Source of the DNA: Sapria himalayana
Taxonomy: Eukaryota > Streptophyta > Magnoliopsida > Malpighiales > Rafflesiaceae
Direction of reading: 5' to 3'
Assembly: GCA_029783825.1 (NCBI GenBank)
Contig: JAREIK010002029.1
Location: forward strand, 124,001-188,000
Length of the DNA: 64,000 nt
Position numbers and translations under genes: made by a program. The notes under the pieces are model-generated. The model ran no database searches, was not told the DNA's origin, and saw only the letters and a list, made by a program, of their open reading frames with translations. The first letter of the stretch is position 1. Every line of letters starts with the position of its first letter. This document shows positions 1 through 11,569 of the stretch, piece by piece.

Positions 1-398
1 ATAAGATAAATACCATTTAAAATATATTTACAAAACCTTAAATGATTCAGAAGCAAAGCAAAATATATTACTATATAATAATTTTTTGTTTTGAAATTTT
101 TTTTTTCTTTTAAAAAGTTTATCTATATTATTTTGGTGAAAATAATTTATATAAATTATATTTGTGTAACTCATAATTTATTTTGTAATTAATAATTATA
201 TAAAAATAAAAAAATAAATAATTAAATTTGAATATTTAAAATTAAAATGAAAAAAAATGAGATTTATTCTTTATTATTTAGGATATACCGGTTTAATTTA
301 AATTAGATCTGCCTCACTAATTATTTATTTTATATTTAATATTTCGATAAAAATAAACTAATAAATAATTAAAATAACAATTAAAATTATACTGAATA
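1..398 (+). repeat. AT-rich satellite, forward orientation (flank of element A)
   Basis: Satellite sequence of the ~590-bp family in the forward sense. It includes the monomer landmarks 'agcaaagcaaaatatatt', 'aactcataatttatttt' and 'ataccggttta'. It is nearly the same as 30100-30496, which precedes element D, and matches the reverse complement of the sequence right of element B (22611 onward). This shared flank is part of the evidence that A and D sit in duplicated units. It contains no gene. Confidence 0.85.
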
Positions 399-2878
399 AT
401 TAAAATAATTTATTTTGTTCCTTTCTCAACTCAAGAATGATTGCTAAAGATCTAACCAAAATAATAGGAGCTTTTACTTTATCTCTATTATGTCTCATCA
501 TATTTGATGTTGAATCACTGGGCTACAAAGGTAATTTGACTCATGTACGCTAACAGACTAAACCAATGTTGTACCCATATGTGTTGAAATAGCTAGTTGT
601 TGAGGATGCTATTTATATTGATTATAGTAAATTCTTCTAAAATATCTTTCATGCAGACACTCAAAGCAATTTTTTTAAAACATACTTCTCCTCGAAAAAA
701 ATAACCACCATGTAGGCTATTAGTACAAACTACCCCTAGGGTGGCTTGAGTAGTGCAAGAAGTATGGGCTCTCATTCAATCAAGAATCAAAAAATTTATT
801 TTATTGGCATGTCTAAGCCTTTTTTTATATCCTCGTGGATATGAAAAGTATCATTTCTTTCTTTTTATATTAAACGAGTTATGTATACAAGCTCACAATA
901 CCCAAAAAGGTGTAAATGAATCATATTCAAATGTATAAAAGGTTTTAATCATTGCTAAAAATATTAGTCTTGCATATTGACACTTGAGATCACAAATCAA
1001 AAAAAATGCCATAGTGATATTTCCAATCACAAGAATTTTAGCTATAGAATGTTATAAAGAGTAGTACTCGAGCTTTTACTATTTATAGGGTCATCACTTT
1101 TGCTCTTGAGGAATGTCCAAAGTTACAATCATTCCTAGTGCAATGACTTTGCAATATAAAGATAAAATGCACAAGCTATGGTCATATCCAATACTGTGAC
1201 CAAGAATTATAGTGATTAAATATGTATTCATGATCATTCTTAGAGCCATTACAATATGTTCAACAGAGAGACACAAGTTATGGAATATTCTCATCGATAT
1301 GATTTTATGTTCTAGAGACAAAATATACAATCATGACCATTGCTAATGCTAGAATAATCTAAAGCAAGAAAGAGACTGAATCCATAACTCACCCCTTGAG
1401 GCATGACTTTGTGTTAAATATACAAAAAGATAAATCTGTGACATTCCTAAAAGTTGTGAATTTCATTTTAAATTTAACACTTAGTCATTTGATTATAAAA
1501 CTGCAAAACATGAGATTTAGGATTTAGGGTTTATGGATCAGGGATATAGTTTATGATTTACGGTTTAGGATTTAAAGTTTAGGGTTTATGGTTTTTTTTT
1601 GTTTTTTTTTTGGATAATACTCTTTATTTATCATTTAGGCACACAACTTACAAGAGGCTAAAAAGCTGACTAATTTAGGCCAGCCCACCAAATCTTATGC
1701 ACCTTAATGATTCTATGCATAAAATTCTTAAAAAAACATTATGCCTATGAATTCGAAGCGTACTAATACAACTAAAATCACCTGGCATTCGCGGACTTGA
1801 GAGTTGGCATTGAGTCATTATGCGTAAAGCATCCTTTCCATTCAGATTTGTCCAAGCCTTTTGTAGGAACCTGAATGATGCACCATATTAAAACTATGCA
1901 AATATAAGATTGTGCATGTGTGTGACATGCATCATCAAGCGTTTGCCTATGTCATTGCTATGCAATGGAATACATGTAAAACTGAATACCCATAAATCCA
2001 CAAGTCCATATCTATGGCACTCTGTCAATTCATTCTCACCTTTAAATTCCACATTCTTTTGCTCCAATGATCCTCAAAAAATATCTCTTGGGTTAGAATG
2101 CTTACTCCTCGAGCTACAAGATGTGGCTGTATGTTGCACCGACAAAATATCAAAAAATATGCATGCATCGGTGTGCATGTGTGATGAGGTCCATCTGATA
2201 GTCTAATTATCTACACGTACAATCAAGCTAGAATACAAGTAAAATACAATATGCTATAAAGATCAGTCTTCTGCTCCAGGGAGTTTAGCATCGCCTAATG
2301 TGTATTTACAAAATGCATTAGTGGGCCCCACTTGGAGATACTCATGGGTCCAGTTTCTCTCATTGCATGCTACATAGAGAACATACAAGATTATGTGTGT
2401 GAGTATGTCATGATCCGTCTCTACAAGTACATGGTGCATACAAATCCAAAATAAAAATAAGACTACAAACATAAACTACAAGTTTTAATCTTTTGCTCCC
2501 GTATGGCTGGTCTGGACTCGATTGCTTACTGGCCCTACTTTGTGATGCTTTGGATTTTTCCGGCTCTCCAATTAATCATGGATTACCCGCTAGTCCTGTA
2601 GTGCGACGGTTGGGTGGCCCTCTATGCTGCCTGATAGGGCTAGTGGGACCCACTCCTAGCTACTCCTGGGTTTACTCTCGACACTTTGCTCGTTCTCGTC
2701 AGTTGTCTGAATGTTATCATCCTGGCTTTCTAGTGGGTCCCTCTACAAGCTAGTGGCCCATACTTCTGGCTGCCTCCAGGACTTGCTGGCCCCTCTAAAT
2801 GCTACACCAAAATGGACAACAATATGTGCACGTGTGTACAATGGTCTGTTGCTGTGTGTGTGTGGTGTTGTAGTATCA
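399..2878 (-). mobile_element. Unclassified ~2.5-kb dispersed element, copy A (full length)
   Basis: This is a non-satellite block of moderate GC content between satellite stretches, about 2,480 bp long. It is repeated at 30497-32999 (D, same orientation) and, inverted, at 21324-22610 (B), 27990-29762 (C) and 61810-64000 (E). The strand given is the one on which an AATAAA signal (1623-1628 as TTTATT) is followed by an A-rich tract, which is how a retroposed transcript would look. The distal part (about 1650-2878) is GC-richer than the rest. No transposase, reverse transcriptase or gag motif was recognised, and no terminal repeats or target duplication were found. The left edge follows satellite ending 'actgaata' and the right edge precedes 'gggtttagg'. 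Compared with an intact monomer about 100 bp of satellite are missing across the site, so this was not a clean insertion. Short reading frames inside it shift between copies and are probably not genes. Confidence 0.7.
1514..1591 (-). repeat. Degenerate telomere-like heptamers in element A
   Basis: About eleven units resembling TTTAGGG (TTTAGGA, TTTAGGG, TTTATGG, ATCAGGG, TTTAAAG and so on). They are followed on the plus strand by a T-rich tract (1592-1611), which is the poly(A)-like tail of the element on the minus strand. TTTAGGG is the usual plant telomere unit. The tract is too degenerate to be an active telomere end. Confidence 0.75.
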
Positions 2879-5800
2879 GGGTTTAGGAGTATAGTAATTT
2901 AATTTTTTAGGTATTTTGTGGTTTATAGGTTTTATTTAAATAATTAAATAACAAAAAAATTATTTTTATGATTTTTTCTTATTTTTAAGGTTATAACCGT
3001 TGAAAATATTATAATTTTTAATTTTTTTTCAAATGTTATTACAATATTTAATTATAATAATCATAAAAATTAAATATCATGTACATTCGATATAAATAAT
3101 TGTATAGATCGATATTATAATACTGATCATAAAATAGATTAATAAACTATTATTAATAAGATAGAAATTAATTAAAATATATTTGCAAAACCTAAAATGA
3201 TTCAAAATCAAAGTAAAATATATTACTAAATAATAATTTTTTATTTTTAAATTTTTGATTCTTTTTATAAGCTTATAAATTTTTTTGATGAAGATAAATT
3301 ATTTAAATTATATTTGTCTCATTCATAATTTTCTTTTGCCATTAATATTTCTCTAAAAAAAACTAATAAATAATTAAAATGAATATTAAAATTATAATGA
3401 ATACAAATAAAATGAGATTCATGATTAATTATTTAGGGAATACCTTTTAATGCTTTAATTATTTAAAAGTTTAGGAGTTTAGTGATTTAAGTGCTTAGGC
3501 ATTTAGTAGTTTATATGTTTTATTTAAATAATGAAATAACAGAAAAATTATTTTTCAAATTTTTTATCAATTTTGAAGGTTATAACCATTATAAATATAA
3601 TAATTTTTAAATTTTTTTCAAATGTGAATTAAATATTTAGTTATAATAAACTTAATAATTATATATCATGTAAATTAAAAATAAACTATTTTATTGATAG
3701 ATATTAATAAACTAAATATTAATATAATAATGATCAAAAAATAGATTAATAAACTATTATTTATTGATAAATATTTATATTTTATTTAAAAATACTTTAT
3801 CATTTAAAGATGGTTTAAATGTTTAAGTATTTAAGGGTTTTGGGGTTTAGGAGTTTAATGATTTAAGCGTTTAGGCATTTAGTTGTTTATAGGTTTTATA
3901 TAAACAATAAAATAACAAATAATTTATTTTTGTGATTTAATCTCATTTTCAAAGATGATAACCTTTAAAAATATAATAATTTTTAAATTATTTTCAAATA
4001 TAAATATAATATTTAGTTATAATAATCTTTATAATTATATATCATGTAAATTCAATATAAACAATTTTATTAATAAATATTCTAATAATGATCAAAAAAT
4101 AAATTAATAATCTATTATTAATATGAAAGATATCAATTAAAATATAATTACAAAACCTGAAAGGATTTAGAAGCAAAGCAAAATATATTACTATATCATA
4201 ATTTTTTGTTTTTAAATTTTTTTTTCTTTTTGAAATGTTTATCTATAATTTTTTGATGAAAAATAATTTATATAAATTATTTATCTAGCTCAATTTATTT
4301 TGTAATTATTATTTATATATAAATAAACAAATACATAATAAAAATGAATATTTAAAATTATAATGAAAAAAATTGAGATTTATTATTTATTATTTATTAT
4401 TTTGGGATACTATTTTAATTTAAATTAGATGTCTCTCACTAATAATTTATTTTGTAATTAATATTTCTATAAAAATAAACTGATAAATAATTAAAATAAA
4501 ATTGTAAAATTATACTATATAAAATTTAAAATGAGATTTATGATTTATTATTACTATATACCAGTTTAATGGTTTAAGTATGTATCTGTTTTTTCATTTA
4601 AAATTTTAGCAATTTATGTTTTTAAGCTTTTAGTGGTTTATACATTTTATTAAAAAAAATAAAATATCAAAAAAAAATTTATAATTTTTTTTCATTTTCA
4701 TAGGTTATAACCTTTGAAAATATAATAATATTTAAAATTTTTTGAAATGTGAATACAATACTTAGTTATAATAATATTAATAATTATATATCATATAAAT
4801 TCAATAAACAATTTTATTGATATATATTATAATAATGATCAAAATTAAATTCATAAACTATTGATATTAAGATAGATATTAATTAAAAAATTGATTCAAA
4901 ATTATAGTAAAATATATTTTTGGATAACAATTTTTAATTTTTAAATTTTTACTTCTTTTATAAGCATATATATTTTTTAAATTATATTTGTCGCACTCAT
5001 AATTTATTTTGTAATAAATATTTCTATAAAAATAAACAAATAAATAATCAAAATGAATATTTAAAATTATAATAAGTAGAATTAAAAATTAGATTTATTA
5101 ATTATTATGTAGTATATAGCGGTTTATTGGTTTATGTATTTTTGCATTATGGGGTTAATGAGAGTACTGATTTAACTGTGTATGCATTTAGAGGTTTATA
5201 TGTGTTATTTAAAAAAATATCAAAAAATTTATTTTTTTTATTTTTTGATATTTTCAAAGGTTATAACCTTTGAAAATATAATAATTTTTAAATTTTTTTC
5301 AAAAGTGAATACTATATATAGTTATAATAATCATTATATTTATATAACATATAAATTCAATATAAATATTTTTATTGGTAAATATTCTAATAATGATCAA
5401 AGAATAAATTAATAATCTTTTATTAATAAGATAGATACCAATTTAAATATAATTACGAAACCTAAAATGATTCAGAAATAAAGCAAAATATATTACTATA
5501 AAATATTTTTTGTTTTGAATTTTTTTTCTTTTAAAAAGTTTATCTATATTTTTTTGATGAAAAATAATTATATTAATTATATTTGTCTAACTCAATTTAT
5601 TCTGTTATTAATAATTATATAAAAATAAACAATAAATAATTAAAAAGAATATTTTAAATTATAATGAAAAAAATAATATTGAGATTTATTATTTATTATT
5701 TAGGTTATACCGGTTTAAATTGATTATCTATGTAGGATTTTCGAGATTTAGGAGTTATTGATTTATGTATTTAGGCATTTAGTGGTTTATAGGATTTATT

Positions 5801-6305
5801 TAAACAATGAAATGACAAAAAAATTATTTTTGTTTTTTTTAACATTTTCAAAGGTTAACATTTGAAAATATAATAATTTTAAAATTTTTTTAAAATGTGA
5901 ATAAAATATTAAGTAATAATAATCATTATAATTATATATAATATAAACTAATTATAAATAATTTTATTGATAGATATGATATCAAGTATCAAAAAATAAA
6001 TTAATAAACTATTATTAATATGATAGATATAAATTAAAATATAATTACAAAACCTAAAATGATTCAAAATCAAAGTAAAATTTATTACTAAATAATAATT
6101 TTTTGTTATTAAATTTACTTCTTTTTATAAGATTATATTTTTTTTATTAAAAATAAATTATTAATATTATATTTGTCTGACTAATTATTTATTTTGTAAT
6201 TAATATTTATATAAAAAATAAACTAATAAATATTTAAAATGAATATTTAAAATTATAATGAATACAAATTAAAATGAGATTTAAGATTTATTATTACTGT
6301 ATATG
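2879..6305 (+). repeat. AT-rich satellite array F1, first part (forward)
   Basis: Tandem monomers with the palindrome core GGTTATAACC or a close variant near 2989, 3579, 3954 (GATGATAACC), 4703, 5259 and 5852. Spacings of about 590, 375, 749, 556 and 593 bp indicate a basic period near 590 bp with internal deletions and additions. Each monomer also has a run of TTTAGG-like units ending in 'ggtttataggttttattt', a 'gatcaaaaaataaattaataa' type segment and an 'aaaacctaaaatgattca' segment. The first 900 bp match the flanks of D, C and E closely. No gene is visible. Confidence 0.85.
5251..5276. repeat. Perfect 26-bp palindrome of the satellite monomer
   Basis: Arms TTTTCAAAGG and CCTTTGAAAA flank the self-complementary core TTATAA, so both strands read the same over 26 bp. 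Other perfect copies are listed separately, and imperfect copies occur in nearly every monomer. Confidence 0.95.
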
Positions 6306-6877
6306 AAATTTATTTTTTGATAATCTATTTGTATAACCAAATATTTTTTCTTTTTTAATAGTTTAATGTAAGTGCAGCAAAGGAAATATTAAGAGGCTGG
6401 GGATGCAGCAGTAGCACAATAACAGAGGTCTCACTGACCAGACAGATGGCCAAAATTAGAGTAGAGCCTGACCTGTCTCATGATCCAACCCACTCCCATT
6501 AAATGAACCGAGAGAAATTTTAATATAAAATGTTTTGTAATTTTATTTTTGGGTGGATGTTTTTGGACACGTGGAACTGTTCATCATCTCTCTCTCTTCT
6601 CTCTATGCCATTTATCCCGACTATTCTGTGTGCGACATACTGTAAGACATTTCTATTGCTTTTATCTATAATGCATATGCTTTTTCTGGTGGATTTAGCT
6701 AGTCATACTGAGTGACTAGCGAACCACATTATTTTCGGTATTTATTTCTTGTTTTTTGATTCTATCATTGATGGTTGCTGAATTATGATATATATATTGC
6801 TTGTTTTATGTTGTTTCTGTGTTTCTGTATCTCAATCTCACTACCATGGAAGCACAAATGCCCCACAATTATATATG
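6306..6877. mobile_element. Unclassified 0.56-kb insertion in satellite, possible gene fragment
   Basis: Sequence of ordinary complexity interrupts a monomer that is continuous at the matching sites 37380 and 44640 and, inverted, at 15190 and 47355. Similar short sequences border it ('actgtatatg' at 6296-6305 and 'attatatatg' at 6868-6877), a possible imperfect target duplication of 8-10 bp. Internally there is a G-box CACGTG (6568-6573), then a CT-rich stretch (about 6585-6604) and an ATG, an order reminiscent of a promoter and 5' leader. A 61-residue open frame (6530-6715) shows no recognisable domain. No terminal inverted repeats or poly(A) tail are seen. It could be captured gene sequence, a decayed non-autonomous element or filler DNA from break repair. 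It has no second copy in this window. Confidence 0.55.
6568..6573. promoter_or_regulatory. G-box CACGTG inside the 0.56-kb insertion
   Basis: A palindromic CACGTG hexamer lies in GACACGTGGA, about 15 bp before a CT-rich tract. G-boxes are bound by plant bZIP and bHLH factors. A six-base match can arise by chance, and no transcript start can be shown from sequence. Confidence 0.25.
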
Positions 6878-7968
6878 GTATACCAGTTTGATGGATTGAT
6901 TATTTAGGGGTTTTGTCATTTAGGAGTTTAGCAAATTATATTTTTAGGCATTTAGTGGTATATAGGTTTTATTTATATAATAAAAATAAATTTTTTTTTT
7001 GATTTTTTTTAGATTTTCAAAGGTTATAACCTTTAAAAATAAAATAATTTTTAAAATCTTTTGAAATGTGAATACCATGTATAATTATATTAATCTTATT
7101 AATTATATATCATATAAATTCAATATAAATAATTTTAATGATAGATATTATAATAATGATCAAAAATTAAATTAATAAACTATTATTAATAATAATAATA
7201 TTAATTAAAATATATTTACATTACACAAAATGATTCAAAATCAAATAAAAATATATTACTAAATAATAATATTTAATTTTTAAATTTTTCCATCTTTTTA
7301 TAAGCTTATATTTTCTTATGATTAAAAATAAATTATTTAAATAATATCTGTCTCACTCGAAATTTATTTTGTAATTAATTTTTCTAAAAATTAAAATATA
7401 AATAATTAAAATGAATATTTAAAATTATAATAAATAGGAATAAAAATGAGATTTATAATTTATTACGTAGTATACAGCTATTATAAGGTTTATGTATTTA
7501 GGGGTTTCGGCTTTTATGAGCAACTATTTTAAGTAAGTAAACATTTAGTGGTCTATAGGGTTTATTTAAAAAATAAATACCAAAAAATTTATTTTTTGTA
7601 TTCTTTCTCATTATTTAAGATTAAATCTTTGAAAATATAATAATTTTTAAATTTTTTCAAAAGTGAATACAATATTTATTTATAATAATCACAATAATTA
7701 TATATCAAATAAATTCAATATAAACAATTTTATTCATAGATATTCTAATAATTATCATAAAATAAATTAAAAATCTATTATGAATAAGATTAATATTAGT
7801 TAAAATATAATATCAAAACCTAAAATTATTCAAAAGCAAAGCAAAATATATTACTTAATAATAATTATTTGTTTTTAAATTTTTATTCTTTTTATAAGCT
7901 TATCTATTTTTTGATGAAAAATAATTTTTTTAAATTATATTTTTAACTCATAATTTATTTTATAATTA

Positions 7969-7993
7969 ATATATATATATATATATATATATA
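7969..7993. repeat. (AT)n microsatellite within a monomer
   Basis: About 12 AT dinucleotides follow 'taactcataatttattttataatta'-type satellite sequence. The same expansion sits at the equivalent monomer position at 38474-38496 and, inverted, at 53946-53967. Confidence 0.9.
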
Positions 7994-10900
7994 AACATAA
8001 CAATCAAAATGAATTTTTTAAATTATAATTAAAACAAATAAAAATGACATTTATTAATTATTATTTAGGGTATACCGGTTTAAAGGATTATCTATATAGG
8101 GGTATCGGGATTTTGTAGTTTAGTGATTTACGTGTTTAGGCATTTAGTGATTTATAGGTTTTATTTAAACAATTAAATAACAAAAAAAATATTTTTTTTA
8201 TTTTTTCACATGTTCAATGGTTATAATCTTTGAAAATATAAAAATTTAAAACTATTTTCAAAATAAATACAATATTTAGTTATAATAATTATTTAATTTA
8301 TATATCATATAAATTAAATATAAACATTTTTATTGAAAAATTTTATAATAATGATCAAAATATAAATTAATAATCTAATATTATTAAGTTAGATATCAAT
8401 TAAAATATAATTACAAAACCTAAAATGATTCAGAAACAAAGCAAAATATATTACTATATAATATTTTTTTGTTTTAAATTTGTTTCTTCTTTTATTAATT
8501 TATCTATATTTTTTTGTTGAAAAATAATTTATATAAATTATATTTGTGTAACTTAAAATTTATTTTGTAATTAATATTTATATAAAAATAAACAAATAAA
8601 TGATTAAAATGAATATTTAAAAGTATAATGAAAAAAATAGGGGCTTCGGGGTTTAAGAGTTTAGAGATTTATGTGTTTAGGTATTTAATGGTTTATAAGT
8701 TTTATTTAAACAATGATATAACAAAATTTTTTTTTGTTATTTTTTCACATTTTTGAAGGTTATAACCTTTGAAAATATAACAATTTTTAAATTTTTTTAA
8801 ATGTGAATACTATATTTAGTTATGATAATAATAACTATTATATATCATATAAATTATATATAAACAAATATATTAATTGATAGTATTTTAATGATCAAAA
8901 AATAAATTAATAAACTATCATAGATAAGATAAATATTATTTAAAATATATTTGCAAAACCTAAATTTAATCAAAATCAAAGTAAAATAAATTACTAATTA
9001 ATAATGTTTTTGATGTTTTGTTCTTTTTATAAGTTTATATTTTTTGTTCTTAAAAGTATATTATTTAAATTATATTTGTCTTCCTCATAAAATATTTTGT
9101 ATTTTATAAGTCTATAAAAATAAACTAAAAAATAATTAAAATGAATATTTAAAATTATAATGAATTCAAATAAAAGTATGATTTATTATTTATTATTCAG
9201 GATATACAGATTTAATGTTTTAAGTACTTAGGTGTTTTGGGGTTTAATAATTTAAGTGTTTATGCCTTTAGTGATTTATAGTTTTTATTTAAAGAATGAA
9301 AAAAATAAAATTTAATTTATTGTTTTTTTTTAATTTTTGAAGGTTATGACCTTTTAAAATATAAATATTTTTAATTTTTTTTAAATGTGAATATAATATT
9401 TAGTTATAACAATCTTAATAAATATATATAATGTAAACTCAATATAAATAATTTTATTAATAGTATTATAATAATGATCAATAAATAATTAATAAACTAT
9501 TATTAAAAAGAATGATATAAATTAAAAAATAAATGCAGAATCTAAAATGATACAAAATCAAAATAAAATATTTTACTAAATAATAAATTTTTGTTTTTAA
9601 AATTGTGCCTATTTTTATAAGCTTATATTTTTTTGATGAAATATAAATTATTTAAATTATATCTGTCTCAGTAATAATTTATTTTTTAATTAATATTTCT
9701 ATAAAAATAAACTAATAAATAATTAAAATAAAAATTTAAAATTATATTGAATAAAAATTAAAATGAGATTTATGATTTATTATTAATGTACACAAGTTTA
9801 ATAGTTTAAGTATTTAGAGGTTTTATCATTTAGGAGTTTAACAATTTATGTTTTTAGGCATTTAGTGGTTTATAGGTTTTATTTAAATAATAAAATAACA
9901 AAAAATAATTTGTAATTTTTTCTCATTTTCATTGGTTATAACCTTTGAAAATATAATAATATTTAAAATTTTTTGAAATGTGAATACAATATTTCTTTAT
10001 TTTAATATTAATAATTATATATCATATAAATTCAATATAAATAATTTTATTGATAGATAATAAAATAATGATCAAAAATTAAATTAATAAATTATTAATA
10101 ATTAGATATATATTAATTAAAAAATATTTACTATACCCAAATCGATTCAAGATTAAACTATAATAAATTACTGTATAATAATTTTTAATTTTTAATGTTT
10201 TACTTCTTTTATAAGCGTATATATTTCTTTTAATTAAAAATAAATTATTTAAATTATATTTGTCGCACTCTTAATTTATTTTGTAATAAATATTTTATAA
10301 AAATAAACTAATAAATTATTATAATAATCAGTATATTTATATATCATATAAATTCAATATAAACAATTTTATTGATAAATATTATAATAATGTTCAAAAA
10401 GTAAATTAATAATCTATTATTAATAAGATAGGTATCAATTAAAATATAATTACAAAACGTAATATGATACAGAAGCAAAGCAAAATATATTACTATATAA
10501 TAATTTTTTGTTTTGAATTTTTTATTCTTTTAATAAGTTTATGTATATTTTTATGATGAAAAATAATTTATATAAATTATATTTGTCTAACTCATAATTT
10601 ATTTTGTAATTAATATATTTATAAAAATAAACAAATAAATAATTAAAATTAATATTTAAAATTATAATGAAAAAAATGAGATTTATTATTTATTATTTAC
10701 GAAAACCATTTAATTTAAATTAGATATTTCTCACTAATAATTTATTTTGTAATTAATATTTTTATAAAAATAAACTAATAAAAATTTAAAATTATTCTGA
10801 ATAAAATTTAAAATGAGATTTATTAATGTATATCAGTTTAATGGATTAAGTATTTAGATTTTTATTCATTTATTATTTAAGCGATTTATGTTTTTAGGCT

Positions 10901-11543
10901 TTTAGTGGTTTATATGTTTTATTTAAAAAAATAAAATATCAAAAAAAAATTCTATAATTTTTTATCATTTTCATAGGTTATAACCTTTGAAAATATAATA
11001 ATATTTAAAATTTTTTGAAATGTGAATAAAATACTTAGTTATAATAATATTAATAATTATATATCATATAAATTCAATATAAACAATATTATTGATATAT
11101 ATTATAATAATGATCAAAATTAAATTTATAAACTAATGATATTAAGATAGATATTAATTAAAAAATAATTACAAAACCCAAATAGATTCAAAATTATAGT
11201 AAAATATATTTCTAGATAACAATTTTTATTTTTTAAATTTTTACTTCTTTTATATGCATATATATTTTTTAAATTATATTTGTCGCACTCATAATTTATT
11301 TTGTAATAAATATTTCTATAAAAACAAACAAATAAATAATTAAAATGAATATTTAAAATTATAATAAATAGAATTAAAAATTAGATTTATTAATTATTAA
11401 GTAGTATATAGTTGTTTAATGGTTTATGTATTTTGGCATTACGTGGTTTAGGAGTTTACTGATTTAACTGTGCATGCATTTAGTGGTTTATAGGTGTTAT
11501 TTATAAAAAATATCAAAAAAATTATTTTTTTTATTTTTTAATA

Positions 11544-11569
11544 TTTTCAAAGGTTATAACCTTTGAAAA
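11544..11569. repeat. Perfect 26-bp palindrome of the satellite monomer
   Basis: Same 26-bp self-complementary sequence as at 5251-5276, in the monomer that is its higher-order partner about 6.29 kb away. Confidence 0.95.

Noticed and set aside
1094..1330. A ~78-residue open frame repeated in elements A, B, D and E (also 21682-21912, 31188-31427, 63215-63454) and broken in C
   Set aside because: Differences among copies are mostly amino-acid-changing (one codon reads Ala, Pro, Thr or Gly; another Phe, Cys or Trp). C is frameshifted, and no domain or start context is recognisable. Conservation is explained by element copying.
2493..2753. Open frames in the GC-richer part of the element (also 27966-28157 and 32733-33023)
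   Set aside because: Frames shift and end at different places between copies; no protein family was recognised.
399..2878. LTR retrotransposon or solo LTR
   Set aside because: No TG...CA ends, primer binding site, polypurine tract or short target duplication could be found at the edges.
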